DNA from: Haliea sp. E1-2-M8
GTDB taxonomy: Bacteria > Pseudomonadota > Gammaproteobacteria > Pseudomonadales > Halieaceae
Reading direction: 5' to 3'
DNA length: 64,000 nt
Assembly (NCBI RefSeq): GCF_030649675.1
Contig: NZ_JAUTDR010000017.1
Span: 6,761 to 70,760 of the forward strand
The notes under the pieces are model-generated. The model did not search any database, had not been told where the DNA came from, and worked only from the letters and a program-made list of their open reading frames with translations. Positions within the stretch are counted from its first letter, which is position 1; every line of letters starts with the position of its first letter. Positions 7,187-15,294 of the stretch are shown one piece after another. Made by a program: the position numbers and the translations under genes.

Positions 7187-8997
7187 CCTGCCACCTGTTT
7201 TGTCGGTTCTGCGTCACTGTTCCGGGAAAAGTATAGCAGCGTCCATCCGGCGTCGGTTTTGAAGGGCTGTTCGCTGGAGTAGATCTGGAGTGTGCCCTGC
7301 GGAGACACGCTGCCAAGCAAGAGCCAGTCATCGCCGGGTTCGCCAAGTCGGCTTTTCAGCTTGTCGAGATCAAAATCCTCGCTTAGCCGGGTGGACTGTA
7401 CCGTCCAGCCGTCTTCCAGGCGCTCTTGTAGCGTACAGAAATCCGTCGGCGGTTCAAACGCGAAATAACCACGCTGCTGCAATGTCAGGCGTTTTTGCTC
7501 CTGGTCCGACTCCATTTGCGGAGCAAGTTGAAAGGTGCGGTGGTGGCCGAAGACAGCGCCCTGCGCTTTGCATACCAGTGCGTTGTAAAAATGGTTATCG
7601 GTCGCGCACAATAGGTAACTCAGATGTTCATTATCCAGCTCATGCTCCGCGTGTTCGGAAAGGATCTCGCCGTAATAGACTTTGATACCGTTCATGCGGA
7701 TCGGCTTGAGGCGTTGATAAGAACCATCGGTCACCACAACGTCCACTTTGAGATCCTTCAGGGTTTGCGCCAGGGCCAGCGACCAGGGAGAAGCGCCTAC
7801 GACAAGGAGGCCATTTGCTTCCTGCGCCGCCAGCGACATTTTTCGCGCCAGGGGGCCCAGTGTGAGTCCATGGGCCAGCACAGTCACAATAATGATTAAA
7901 AAGACCAACGGCAGAAGCACTTCAGCGTCCGGGTAGCCGGCAGCCACCAGCGCCGGACCGAAAATTCCTGCAGTCGCAGCTGCCACGATGCCCCGCGGGG
8001 CAATCCAGGCCAGCAGGAGTTTGTCCCTCCCCCGCATGGGTGCCCCCAGCGTTGCGAGGGCGATGGTCAACGGACGTACCAGCAACAGGATGGTCAGCAC
8101 GAAGGCTGCGACCCGCAGGTCCAGGAATTCCAGCTGCTCGATTTTCATTTGCGATGGAATAATAATGAACAGTACCGATAACAGTACGACAGTGAGATTT
8201 TCCTTGAAATGGCGCAGCGGCTCGCGCTCGACCAGTTTCATATTGCCAATAACCAGGCCCATGACGGTTACGGTCAACAATCCTGCCTCATGCTGCACGA
8301 GGTTACTCGTCCAGTAAGCTGCCAACACCAGGACCATCAGCAGCGGTGCCTTGAGGTGCGGGGGAACGCCTCCGCGCCGGAAAAACCAACCGATGAGCCA
8401 GCCTCCCAGTCCGCCGAGAAGCGCAGCCACCGCGACGGCTGCTCCGAGCCCCGTGACTATCTGCGACCAATTACTCCCGGCAAGAGTGAAATATTGAAAG
8501 GTGAGTACTGCCAGCAGAACACCTACTGGATCATTGACTATCCCTTCCCACTTCAACAGGGACGACGACTCTGTGTTGAGACGCGCCTGGCGCAGCAAAG
8601 GCAGAATCACGGTCGGACCTGTAACCACCAGGATGGCGCCCATGACCCAGGAGACCGGCCAGCTCAACCCGGCAACGAAATGCGCGGCCAGTGCGCCCAG
8701 AATCCAGGCCAGTGGCGGACCGACAATGGTCAGGCGGCCCACACCATGACCGACTCGCCGGACTTCGCCAAGTTTCAGGTCCATGCCGCCTTCGAACAGT
8801 ATGATGGCCACCCCCAGCCCGATGAGCTCGGTCAATTCAGTCTGTGACAGCTCCAGCTGAATGATGCCGCTCACCGGACCCAGCAGAAGACCCGAAGTGA
8901 TCAGGACGACGATCGCGGGTAGATGGATCCGCCAGGCCACCCATTGGCTGGCAAGCCCCGCGCTCAGCACGATCAGCAAAAGGGTGGCGGTGTGCAT
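7183..8997 (-). CDS. CPA1-type cation/proton antiporter with TrkA-N-like domain
   Basis: A 604-residue membrane protein. Residues 1-390 hold about twelve hydrophobic segments of the Na+/H+ exchanger fold. The signature WEGIVNDPVGVLL (EGIVND) carries the ion-binding Asp. Residues 395-510 form a Rossmann-like regulatory domain (GLLVVGASPWSLALAQTL) like the TrkA-N/RCK part of NhaP/KefC-type proteins. Predicted role is inner-membrane Na+ or K+ exchange for protons, for pH or osmotic homeostasis, possibly gated by nucleotide. It is the first gene of a two-gene unit with the disulfide reductase, with a four-base overlap. The partnership resembles redox-gated exchangers, but that is inference. Confidence 0.85.
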   Translation of the reverse strand: MHTATLLLIVLSAGLASQWVAWRIHLPAIVVLITSGLLLGPVSGIIQLELSQTELTELIGLGVAIILFEGGMDLKLGEVRRVGHGVGRLTIVGPPLAWILGALAAHFVAGLSWPVSWVMGAILVVTGPTVILPLLRQARLNTESSSLLKWEGIVNDPVGVLLAVLTFQYFTLAGSNWSQIVTGLGAAVAVAALLGGLGGWLIGWFFRRGGVPPHLKAPLLMVLVLAAYWTSNLVQHEAGLLTVTVMGLVIGNMKLVEREPLRHFKENLTVVLLSVLFIIIPSQMKIEQLEFLDLRVAAFVLTILLLVRPLTIALATLGAPMRGRDKLLLAWIAPRGIVAAATAGIFGPALVAAGYPDAEVLLPLVFLIIIVTVLAHGLTLGPLARKMSLAAQEANGLLVVGASPWSLALAQTLKDLKVDVVVTDGSYQRLKPIRMNGIKVYYGEILSEHAEHELDNEHLSYLLCATDNHFYNALVCKAQGAVFGHHRTFQLAPQMESDQEQKRLTLQQRGYFAFEPPTDFCTLQERLEDGWTVQSTRLSEDFDLDKLKSRLGEPGDDWLLLGSVSPQGTLQIYSSEQPFKTDAGWTLLYFSRNSDAEPTKQVAG

Positions 8998-9032
8998 AAA
9001 TGCTCCGTCTTCGAGTTGTTAGCATGAGAAGC

Positions 9033-9058
9033 GTAACGGACCTGTCGAGGCCCGTTAC
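9033..9058 (-). terminator. Strong hairpin, possible terminator or mRNA-processing element
   Basis: GTAACGGACC (9033-9042) pairs with GGCCCGTTAC (9049-9058) over ten positions with one wobble and a six-base loop. It lies between the stop of the coiled-coil gene and the antiporter start, both minus strand. No good T tract follows on the minus strand, so termination is not certain; attenuation or 3'-end protection is also possible. Confidence 0.45.
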
Positions 9059-9072
9059 GTTTGTGAGGCGGG

Positions 9073-9360
9073 TCAGAGCTGCGATTTGAAGTAATTGAAG
9101 GATTGCTTGAGGGCCTTGGCGACGTTTTCGACCTCGTCGACCATGGACTCCCAGGCGCTCTCGGACGCTGACCTGAGCTCATCAAGCTTTTCTCTTACCT
9201 GCTTGACCTCCCTGCGCAGCTTGACGATCTGCTCGTCGTATTTTTTTTCGGTGGCGTCGCTGACGTTTTTTGCCTTGCGTTCCAGTTTATCGATGTCTTC
9301 ATTCAACTCATCAATTTGCTGCTTCATCCTGGCAGCGTACTCATCTCGTTTCGACATCAT
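9073..9360 (-). CDS. small charged coiled-coil protein
   Basis: About 95 residues, highly charged and heptad-like throughout: AARMKQQIDELNEDIDKLER, then KYDEQIVKLRREVKQVREKL, then a C-terminal amphipathic helix (VENVAKALKQSFNYFKSQL). It has no cysteine, signal peptide or membrane segment. Similar small coiled-coil proteins are often annotated only as hypothetical. The tandem ATGs at 9360 and 9357 are chosen because AGAGGAA precedes them by about six bases; an upstream in-frame ATG at 9378 has no ribosome site. It lies upstream of the antiporter with a hairpin between them. Function not recognised. Confidence 0.7.
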   Translation of the reverse strand: MMSKRDEYAARMKQQIDELNEDIDKLERKAKNVSDATEKKYDEQIVKLRREVKQVREKLDELRSASESAWESMVDEVENVAKALKQSFNYFKSQL

Positions 9361-9517
9361 GTATTTCCTCTTGCTCATGTGAATTTGCGGTCGAGGTTGA
9401 GCGTGGCGGGCCCAATGCAACAAATATACTCTCAGCTCCCGAAGCGACACAACAACCTTTGATAGTTCCATAAGGGGACCGGAAGCTGGCACGGCGCCCC
9501 GCGTCAGCGGGTGTGGG

Positions 9518-9928
9518 TTACCCGGATGCTACCGTCCCTGCCGCCAGGGCGTTGATCTTCTGGGTGTCGTGGTAGAAGGGTTTGATCTCGGTAATCAGTC
9601 CCTCCCGGAGGCGCCAGATTTCGCTGATGGGCATGCTGAAGGCCTCGCCGCTGACCTTGCTCTGTCCGGTCATGGTTGCCAACACCACAACGGTATCGCC
9701 GTCGGCAATATACTCGTCAACGGTGACGGCGGTATTGGCGAACGTCGTGAATACCCGGCGCACCAGCCGGGTGAAGCCCTCGAAGCCGGAGACCACGCCG
9801 CCGAAGGGCAGGGAGTCGGCCTCGATAACTTTTGCCTCGGGGTGGAGCAAGCTGGCCACGGTTGCCATGTCCCCCTGCTGGGCGGCGCTCAGAAATCTGC
9901 GGACAATGTCCTTGCTGCTGTCAGTCAT
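9518..9928 (-). CDS. SnoaL-like / NTF2-fold protein
   Basis: A 136-residue single-domain protein of the NTF2-like cone fold: an N-terminal helix (DIVRRFLSAAQQGDMATVAS), LLHPEAKVIEADSLPFGGVV, a helix, then strands including VTVDEYIADGDTVVVLATM and ISEIWRLREGLITEIKPFYHD. The family covers isomerases, cyclases and non-catalytic ligand binders, so the reaction cannot be named. The ATG at 9928 is preferred over 9955 because CAGGAG lies six bases upstream. It starts 28 bases after the acyl-CoA dehydrogenase stop on the same strand, so they probably share a transcript and pathway. Confidence 0.75.
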   Translation of the reverse strand: MTDSSKDIVRRFLSAAQQGDMATVASLLHPEAKVIEADSLPFGGVVSGFEGFTRLVRRVFTTFANTAVTVDEYIADGDTVVVLATMTGQSKVSGEAFSMPISEIWRLREGLITEIKPFYHDTQKINALAAGTVASG

Positions 9929-9955
9929 GTGGGCTCCTGCTGCCTCTGTGAGCAC

Positions 9956-11119
9956 TCAGAACGACCGCGGCATGCCGTAGCTCTCCGCGATCATGTTCTT
10001 CGCCATTTCATTGCTGATAGGGCCCAGGCGCAGCAGCCGCGAGTCGCGCCAGTAGCGCTGCATGTCGGTTTCCGCGGAGTAGCCCATGCCGCCGAGAATC
10101 TGGATGCCGAGGTCGGCGGCCTTGCTGACATAGTCGGAGCACAACACCTTGGCCATGCCCGATTCGATGGCGCTGGGCTTGTCTTCCGCCTGCAGGCGGG
10201 CGGTGTGCAGGACCATCAGTTCGCCCTGTTTCTGCCACATGGCCATGTCGGCGAGATAGTGCTGCAGAATCTGGAACTGGCCGATGGGCTGGCCGAAGGC
10301 ATGACGCGACTTCATGTGCGCCACGGCATCTTCGATGACCCCATCCAGCATGCCCAGACAGGTCGCAGCATTGACCAGGCGCTCGTTGTTCAGGGTCTTG
10401 GTGGACTGGTACCAGCCCCGATTGGGCTCCCCCAGCAGCAATTCATCGGCGACGAACACATCCTCCATCAGTACGGAGCAGGAACTCATAGCTCGCATGC
10501 CCAGCTTCGACAGCGGAGTTATCGTGATCCCCTTGCTGTTGCGCGGAACGAAGAAGATGGAGATGCCGTCGCTGCGCCTGGCGGCGTGCATGTCCGTGCG
10601 CGCCATTACCAGCAGGTAGTCGGCGACATCGGCGCCAGTGCTCCAGATCTTTTCCCCGTTCAGCAGCCAGCCGCCGTCAACCTTGTCGCCCCGGGTCCGC
10701 ATGCCGCCGAGCAGATCGGTGCCGCCCCCGGCCTCGGTAAAGCTCATGGCGGTCTTCAACTCGCCACTGGCGATACGGGGCAGGAATTCCTGCTTCTGGG
10801 CCTCGGAGCCGCAGAAGTTGATCGCCTTGGTGCCGGAAAAGGAGGTAACCCCCCAGACCCAGCTCAGACCCGCCGCGGTGCGGGAGAATTCGCGAGCGAA
10901 CAGAGTCTGGTTCAGAATGGTGCCACCCTGGCCGCCGTATTCCTCGGGGACGCCGATACCGTGGGCGCCAAATTCCACCAGTTTGTCCCACAGCTCATGC
11001 GGAAAGACGTGCTCCTGCTGTTCCAGATGGCGGCACCAGTCCTTGGGGCACTCCTTGTCTACCCATTTGCGGGTGACGTCGACAAACAGCTGGTCTTCTT
11101 CCGACAGGTCCATGCTCAT
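9956..11119 (-). CDS. acyl-CoA dehydrogenase
   Basis: A 387-residue flavoenzyme of normal family length, catalysing alpha,beta-dehydrogenation of an acyl-CoA and passing electrons to ETF. Family motifs are AMSFTEAGGGTD (125-134), LNGEKIWSTGA, and RHAFGQPIGQFQILQH in the C-terminal helical domain. The usual C-terminal EGT(S/A)EI box is replaced by LGPISNEM, so the standard glutamate is missing. A glutamate at 246 in LNNERLV occupies the position used by isovaleryl-CoA and long-chain enzymes, and is the likely base. The start is ATG 11119; Met3 is an alternative. A perfect palindrome sits about 45 bases upstream, so it is probably under a TetR-type repressor. The substrate is unknown; branched or cyclic acyl-CoA is plausible. 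Confidence 0.88.
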   Translation of the reverse strand: MSMDLSEEDQLFVDVTRKWVDKECPKDWCRHLEQQEHVFPHELWDKLVEFGAHGIGVPEEYGGQGGTILNQTLFAREFSRTAAGLSWVWGVTSFSGTKAINFCGSEAQKQEFLPRIASGELKTAMSFTEAGGGTDLLGGMRTRGDKVDGGWLLNGEKIWSTGADVADYLLVMARTDMHAARRSDGISIFFVPRNSKGITITPLSKLGMRAMSSCSVLMEDVFVADELLLGEPNRGWYQSTKTLNNERLVNAATCLGMLDGVIEDAVAHMKSRHAFGQPIGQFQILQHYLADMAMWQKQGELMVLHTARLQAEDKPSAIESGMAKVLCSDYVSKAADLGIQILGGMGYSAETDMQRYWRDSRLLRLGPISNEMAKNMIAESYGMPRSF

Positions 11120-11162
11120 GCTGCGTGCTTCCGGGTCTGATTATTCGTGGGACCCGATCATA

Positions 11163-11179
11163 TTTGAACTTAGTTCAAA
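11163..11179. promoter_or_regulatory. Perfect palindromic operator upstream of the acyl-CoA dehydrogenase
   Basis: TTTGAACTTAGTTCAAA is a perfect 7-3-7 inverted repeat. It occupies the 63-base gap between ppsA and the acyl-CoA dehydrogenase, about 45 bases upstream of the dehydrogenase start. The form (GAAC, short spacer, GTTC) resembles operators of TetR-family lipid-catabolism repressors such as KstR or PsrA. No such regulator gene is in this window. Confidence 0.55.
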
Positions 11180-11182
11180 CAT

Positions 11183-13588
11183 CTACCGGTTCGCGGCCTC
11201 AGCTGCCGCCACGTGCACACTGGCCCGGGCCACGGAATCGGGATTCAGGGAGATGGAGTCGATGCCACAGTGCACCAGGAATTCGGCAAACTCCGGATGA
11301 TCGGAGGGCGCCTGGCCGCAGATCCCCACCTTGCAGCCCTGTTCGTGGGCCACCCGGATCACCTGTTCGATCATCCGCTTGACCGCCTCGTCACGGGCGT
11401 CGAACAGGCTCTTGAGCACCGCGGAGTCCCGGTCGATGCCCAGCACCAGCTGGGTGAGGTCGTTGCTGCCGATGGAGAAGCCGTCAAAGCGCTGGGCGAA
11501 CCGGTCGGCGAGAATCACGTTGGAGGGAATCTCGCACATCACATAGACCTTGAGGCCGGCGCTGCCGCGCCTGAGTCCCGCCTCGGCCATCGCATCAAGT
11601 ACCTTGTCAGCTTCCCCCGGGGTGCGGCAGAAGGGGATCATGACGATGATGTTGTCGAAGCCCATGTCTTCCCGGGCGCGGCGAATCGCCCGGCACTCCA
11701 GCTGGAAACCTTCCCGGTACAGCGGGTGGTAGTAGCGGGAGGCACCGCGGAAACCCAGCATCGGGTTCTCCTCGTTCAGCTCGAAGTACTCGCCGCCGAG
11801 CAGGCCCCGGTACTCGTTGGATTTGAAGTCCGACATGCGCACGATCACCGGCCGCGGATACTGGGAAGCGGCGATCTTGGCGACGGAGCGGGCCAGGCTG
11901 TCCACGAAGTAGTCGGTCGGCTGCTCGAAGCCATGGTGCAGGTCGGCGATCTGCCGGGCGATCTCCGGGTCGGTTACCTTGTCCGGGTGGATGAGGGCCA
12001 TGGGATGGACCCGGATCTGGCTGGAGATTATGAACTCGATCCGGGTCAGGCCGATCCCGGCGACGGGGAGTTGCCACCACTGCAGGGCACCGTCCGGCAG
12101 GGCCGCGTTGATCATCAGCGCGGTTGTTGTCGCCGGCAGGTCTGCCAGGCTGATGCTCTTGCACTCGAATTCCAGGCTGCCCTCATACACCTTGCCGGTC
12201 GCGCCATCGGCGCCGCTGATGGTGATATCCATGCCGTCGTGCAGCAGTTCCGTGGCATTGCCGCAGCCGACAATGGCCGGCTTTTTCAGTTCGCGACTGA
12301 CGATGGCCGCATGGCTGGTGGTGCCACCGCTGTTGGTGACAATGCCGGCGGCCTTGCGCATGACCGGCACCCAATCCGGGTCGGTACGCTCGGTGACCAG
12401 GATGGCGCCCTCGGGAAAATGTTCGACATCGTCCGGGTCCGCAACCACACAGACAGGGCCGCAGGCGATGGCGCTGCCGACGCTGGAGCCCTCCAGCAGC
12501 ACCTTGCCTTGCTCCGTCAGCTGGTAGCTCACCAGTACGCTGCGGTCTTTCTGTGATTCTATTGTTTCCGGTCGCGCCTGCACGATGAACAGCTGGCCGG
12601 CGCTGTTCCGCGCCCACTCGATATCCATGGGCCGCTGGTAGTGGCGCTCTATGACCTGCGCCCAGCGCGCGAGCTGCAGGACAGCGCTGTCCTCCAGCAC
12701 CCGGCCGCGCTGTTCGTTGGCGCTGGTGGGGACTGTGACGGTCGCCTCGGCCCGCCCGTGCTCGCCCACACCTTCATCCTCTGGCTGTGCATAGCGCATT
12801 TTGCAGAGCTTGCTGCCGACGGTGCTCTCAATCACCGGGTTCAATTCCGGTCGCTCCAGAAAGGGTTTGTAGGCCATGTAGCGGTCGGGGTTCACGGAGC
12901 CCTTGACCACGGTTTCTCCCAGGCCCCAGGCCGCACTGATCAGCACGATATCCGGAAAGCCGCTCTCGGTATCCAGGGTAAACATCACCCCTGCCGCGGC
13001 GGACTCCACCATCTGCTGGACCCCGATGGACAGCGCCACCTGATCGTGGGCAAAGCCCTGCTCCTCGCGATAGGCAATGGCGCGATCAGTGTAGAGCGAG
13101 GCATAGCATTCGCGGCAGGCCTCCAGCAGGGCATCGGTTCCGCGGACATTGAGGAAGCTCTCCTGCTGGCCGGCAAAGCTGGCCTGGGGCAGGTCCTCGG
13201 CGGTGGCGGAGCTGCGCACCGCAACCGGCGTGTCCGGGGTCTGCAGTTGCTCACACAGTTGCAGGTAGGCGTCGGCTATCTGTTCGCGCTGCTTGGCGGA
13301 GAAGTCGCCGCTGCGAATAAGTTCGCGGATCACGTGCCCGCTAGCGGCCAGCGGCTGCCTGCCCGCGGCCAGTTCCGCGAGAGCGTCGCTGATCGGCTGG
13401 TGCAGACCGTTTGCAGTGAGATAGTCGCGGAAGGCCTGGGCGGTGGTCGCGAACCCATAGGGAACGGCGACGCCTTGCTCCGCCAGTTGCTGGTACATCT
13501 CACCGAGACTGGCGTTCTTGCCACCAACCTCAGCGAGGTGCTGCAGGCCGACTTCGTTGAACCACAGGATACAGGTGCTGGATGTCAC
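11183..13588 (-). CDS. ppsA: phosphoenolpyruvate synthase
   Basis: An 801-residue three-domain enzyme making PEP from pyruvate and ATP (products AMP and phosphate) for gluconeogenesis. The N-terminal ATP-grasp domain (about 1-350) contains GGKNASLGEM and VAVRSSATAEDLPQASFAGQ. The swivelling phosphohistidine domain carries GGTTSHAAIVSREL with the phosphorylated His. The C-terminal TIM barrel ends with GICGQAPSDHPEF, holding the catalytic Cys, and GIDSISLNPDSV. Length and motif order match PpsA. The start is GTG at 13588, preceded by GGAGGGAG at good spacing. It lies just upstream of the acyl-CoA dehydrogenase, but the palindrome between them suggests separate control. Fits growth on fatty acids or organic acids. 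Confidence 0.92.
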   Translation of the reverse strand: MTSSTCILWFNEVGLQHLAEVGGKNASLGEMYQQLAEQGVAVPYGFATTAQAFRDYLTANGLHQPISDALAELAAGRQPLAASGHVIRELIRSGDFSAKQREQIADAYLQLCEQLQTPDTPVAVRSSATAEDLPQASFAGQQESFLNVRGTDALLEACRECYASLYTDRAIAYREEQGFAHDQVALSIGVQQMVESAAAGVMFTLDTESGFPDIVLISAAWGLGETVVKGSVNPDRYMAYKPFLERPELNPVIESTVGSKLCKMRYAQPEDEGVGEHGRAEATVTVPTSANEQRGRVLEDSAVLQLARWAQVIERHYQRPMDIEWARNSAGQLFIVQARPETIESQKDRSVLVSYQLTEQGKVLLEGSSVGSAIACGPVCVVADPDDVEHFPEGAILVTERTDPDWVPVMRKAAGIVTNSGGTTSHAAIVSRELKKPAIVGCGNATELLHDGMDITISGADGATGKVYEGSLEFECKSISLADLPATTTALMINAALPDGALQWWQLPVAGIGLTRIEFIISSQIRVHPMALIHPDKVTDPEIARQIADLHHGFEQPTDYFVDSLARSVAKIAASQYPRPVIVRMSDFKSNEYRGLLGGEYFELNEENPMLGFRGASRYYHPLYREGFQLECRAIRRAREDMGFDNIIVMIPFCRTPGEADKVLDAMAEAGLRRGSAGLKVYVMCEIPSNVILADRFAQRFDGFSIGSNDLTQLVLGIDRDSAVLKSLFDARDEAVKRMIEQVIRVAHEQGCKVGICGQAPSDHPEFAEFLVHCGIDSISLNPDSVARASVHVAAAEAANR

Positions 13589-13687
13589 GGACTCCCTCCG
13601 GCGTAGCGGGCTTGTACTTCAAGCATAGCCCACCAGACGCCGGTGGCATTGTCCGGGATCAAGCGATAGTGCTTCCGTGCTGTCCGC

Positions 13688-14737
13688 TCAGCGGCAGGCC
13701 TCGGGAGCGCCGCAGTGCACCTCCGCGACGTTCTCGCCGGCAATGAGCGCTCGCACCCAGTCCACGGCCCTGACGCCTGCGGTCTCCCTGCTGTAGAGCT
13801 CGCTGAAGCGCAGCAGGGTGTGGAACTCTCCGGCCGCCACATAATTGCGCAGGGAAGGGATGTCCGCCTGCAGTTCGCTCCGGTTGGCGTCCAGCCCGGG
13901 CAGCAGCTCTACGGGATCGCCGAGCATGCGATGAAAGTCCTCCTGCACCGCATCAAAGGCATGGTCGAACTGGTGAAAACGCAGCGCCGGTGCGGCCCTG
14001 TAGGCGAGGCGATAGAGGTCGGGGATGGTCAGTGTCTCCGCCGTCTGGTTGCCGGCGTTGTACCAGCCCGGCAGCGCGGCCAGTACATTCCAGCTCTGCC
14101 ACAACACGGTGGGCGGAGGGAGCCGGTAACCGGCGCCGCCACCGGCAAACTGCACCACGTCCGCTTCCGGGTAGTGGCGGGCCACCATGGCGGCAAACAC
14201 CGGTGATGACACTGCCCCGGCGCTGCCGCCGGCCACTACCACCCGCTCCGGGGCGGTGAAGTGGGCAAACAGGTAGTCCAGCGCGGCCATGCTGTTGGCC
14301 CAGCCGCGGTGATGAATGCTGAAATCGGTGCCATCGGCGCGCGTATAGGTGGCGTCGGCGGCGCCGAGATGGACATCGCCGGTGCAATAGGAGACAAACA
14401 CCTGGGACCAGTCGCGGAAGGGATTTTCCGGATTGGCCAGGGCAAAGGCGCCGTCGTAGTGGCGGGGGTCGTTGCCGGCCTCGGCACTGGCGAAGGGCCG
14501 GTAGCTGGGCTGGCCCGCGGCATCGCAGGTTTCTGCCGACCAGCAGGCGCCGCCGCCGTTGAAGAAGATCATGACCTTCTGCGGGTCGGCTTCACGCACC
14601 TGGAAACTGAACGGTGTCCCGGTCGCACAGAGGGTGTCTCCCCCCGGTGCGATGGTCTCCCACTCGCCGTCGGCCGCCGTGGCGGTCAGCGCCAGGCTCG
14701 ACAGAATCAGTGCACAGAAAGCCCTGCAGCGGGTCAT
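13688..14737 (-). CDS. pectinacetylesterase-family exported hydrolase
   Basis: A 349-residue protein with a signal peptide (MTRCRAFCALILSSLALTATA, cleavage before ADG). It then has the pectinacetylesterase/Notum fold: IFFNGGGACW, the oxyanion region, near residue 55; VFVSYCTGDVHLG; and the nucleophile elbow VVAGGSAGAVSS carrying the catalytic Ser. Paired cysteines fit a periplasmic or outer-surface location. The family removes acyl groups from carbohydrates or proteins; the substrate here is unknown. Its ATG overlaps the RidA-like stop (ATGA, 14734-14737), so the two are coupled. A longer reading to 14908 would run through that gene and is rejected. Confidence 0.8.
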   Translation of the reverse strand: MTRCRAFCALILSSLALTATAADGEWETIAPGGDTLCATGTPFSFQVREADPQKVMIFFNGGGACWSAETCDAAGQPSYRPFASAEAGNDPRHYDGAFALANPENPFRDWSQVFVSYCTGDVHLGAADATYTRADGTDFSIHHRGWANSMAALDYLFAHFTAPERVVVAGGSAGAVSSPVFAAMVARHYPEADVVQFAGGGAGYRLPPPTVLWQSWNVLAALPGWYNAGNQTAETLTIPDLYRLAYRAAPALRFHQFDHAFDAVQEDFHRMLGDPVELLPGLDANRSELQADIPSLRNYVAAGEFHTLLRFSELYSRETAGVRAVDWVRALIAGENVAEVHCGAPEACR

Positions 14738-15210
14738 TCGCTGGCACTGCCGCTGGCGACAGCGATGCACTCTACCTCTGCCCTGGCGCCGAGGCCGAGG
14801 CCGGTGCTGCCGAACGCACTGCGAGCGGGGTAGTGTTGGCTGAAGAAGCTCCGGTAGACCTCGTTGAATATGCCCCACTCGGACATGTCCGCGAGCATCA
14901 CGGTGCACTTGACGATGTCGTTCATGTCGAGACCCTGTGCCGCCAGCACCGCGGCAATATTCTCCATGGTCTGGCGGGCTTCCTCACGGATACCGCCCGG
15001 AACCAGCACCAGGGTGCCGGGTTTGACCCCGAGTTGCCCCGAGAGGTAGTAAGTGTTGTCGACCCGCACGGCCTCGGAGAAGGGCAGGCTGTTGGGCAGT
15101 ACGCCGCTGCCCCCCAGGTATTCCACCTCGCTGGCGGACGCAAGCGTTGCTGTTGCGGTGACTGCGGCACAGAGCACGGCGCTGCGCAGGCGGTTGAGAA
15201 GCTGGGACAT
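14734..15210 (-). CDS. exported RidA/YjgF-family protein
   Basis: A 158-residue protein: a signal peptide (MSQLLNRLRSAVLCAAVTAT and ATLASA, cleavage before SEV) followed by a complete RidA-like chorismate-mutase-fold domain. Recognisable parts are YYLSGQLGVKPGTL, GGIREEARQTMENIAAVL, DIVKCTVMLADMSEW, and FGSTGLGLGARAEVECIAVA. The usual RidA Arg (PxRxxx near 105) is replaced: the text reads HYPARSAFGST, retaining one Arg. Cytoplasmic RidA hydrolyses enamines/imines; exported homologues have no settled function. It is downstream of the TonB receptor (84-base gap) and coupled to the acetylesterase-like gene. Confidence 0.8.
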   Translation of the reverse strand: MSQLLNRLRSAVLCAAVTATATLASASEVEYLGGSGVLPNSLPFSEAVRVDNTYYLSGQLGVKPGTLVLVPGGIREEARQTMENIAAVLAAQGLDMNDIVKCTVMLADMSEWGIFNEVYRSFFSQHYPARSAFGSTGLGLGARAEVECIAVASGSASE

Positions 15211-15294
15211 GGTGTCAATCCTGTACTGTAGTTGATGGCAAGGGCCGCCGACGCCCGCATGGCACAGGCATCGGCGTAGCGGCAGTCTTTAATG

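Noticed and set aside
9569-11140. Long plus-strand open frame opposite the acyl-CoA dehydrogenase
   Set aside because: The minus-strand gene has full family motifs; the plus frame has a low-complexity, His/Gly/Ala-rich translation with no recognisable domain.
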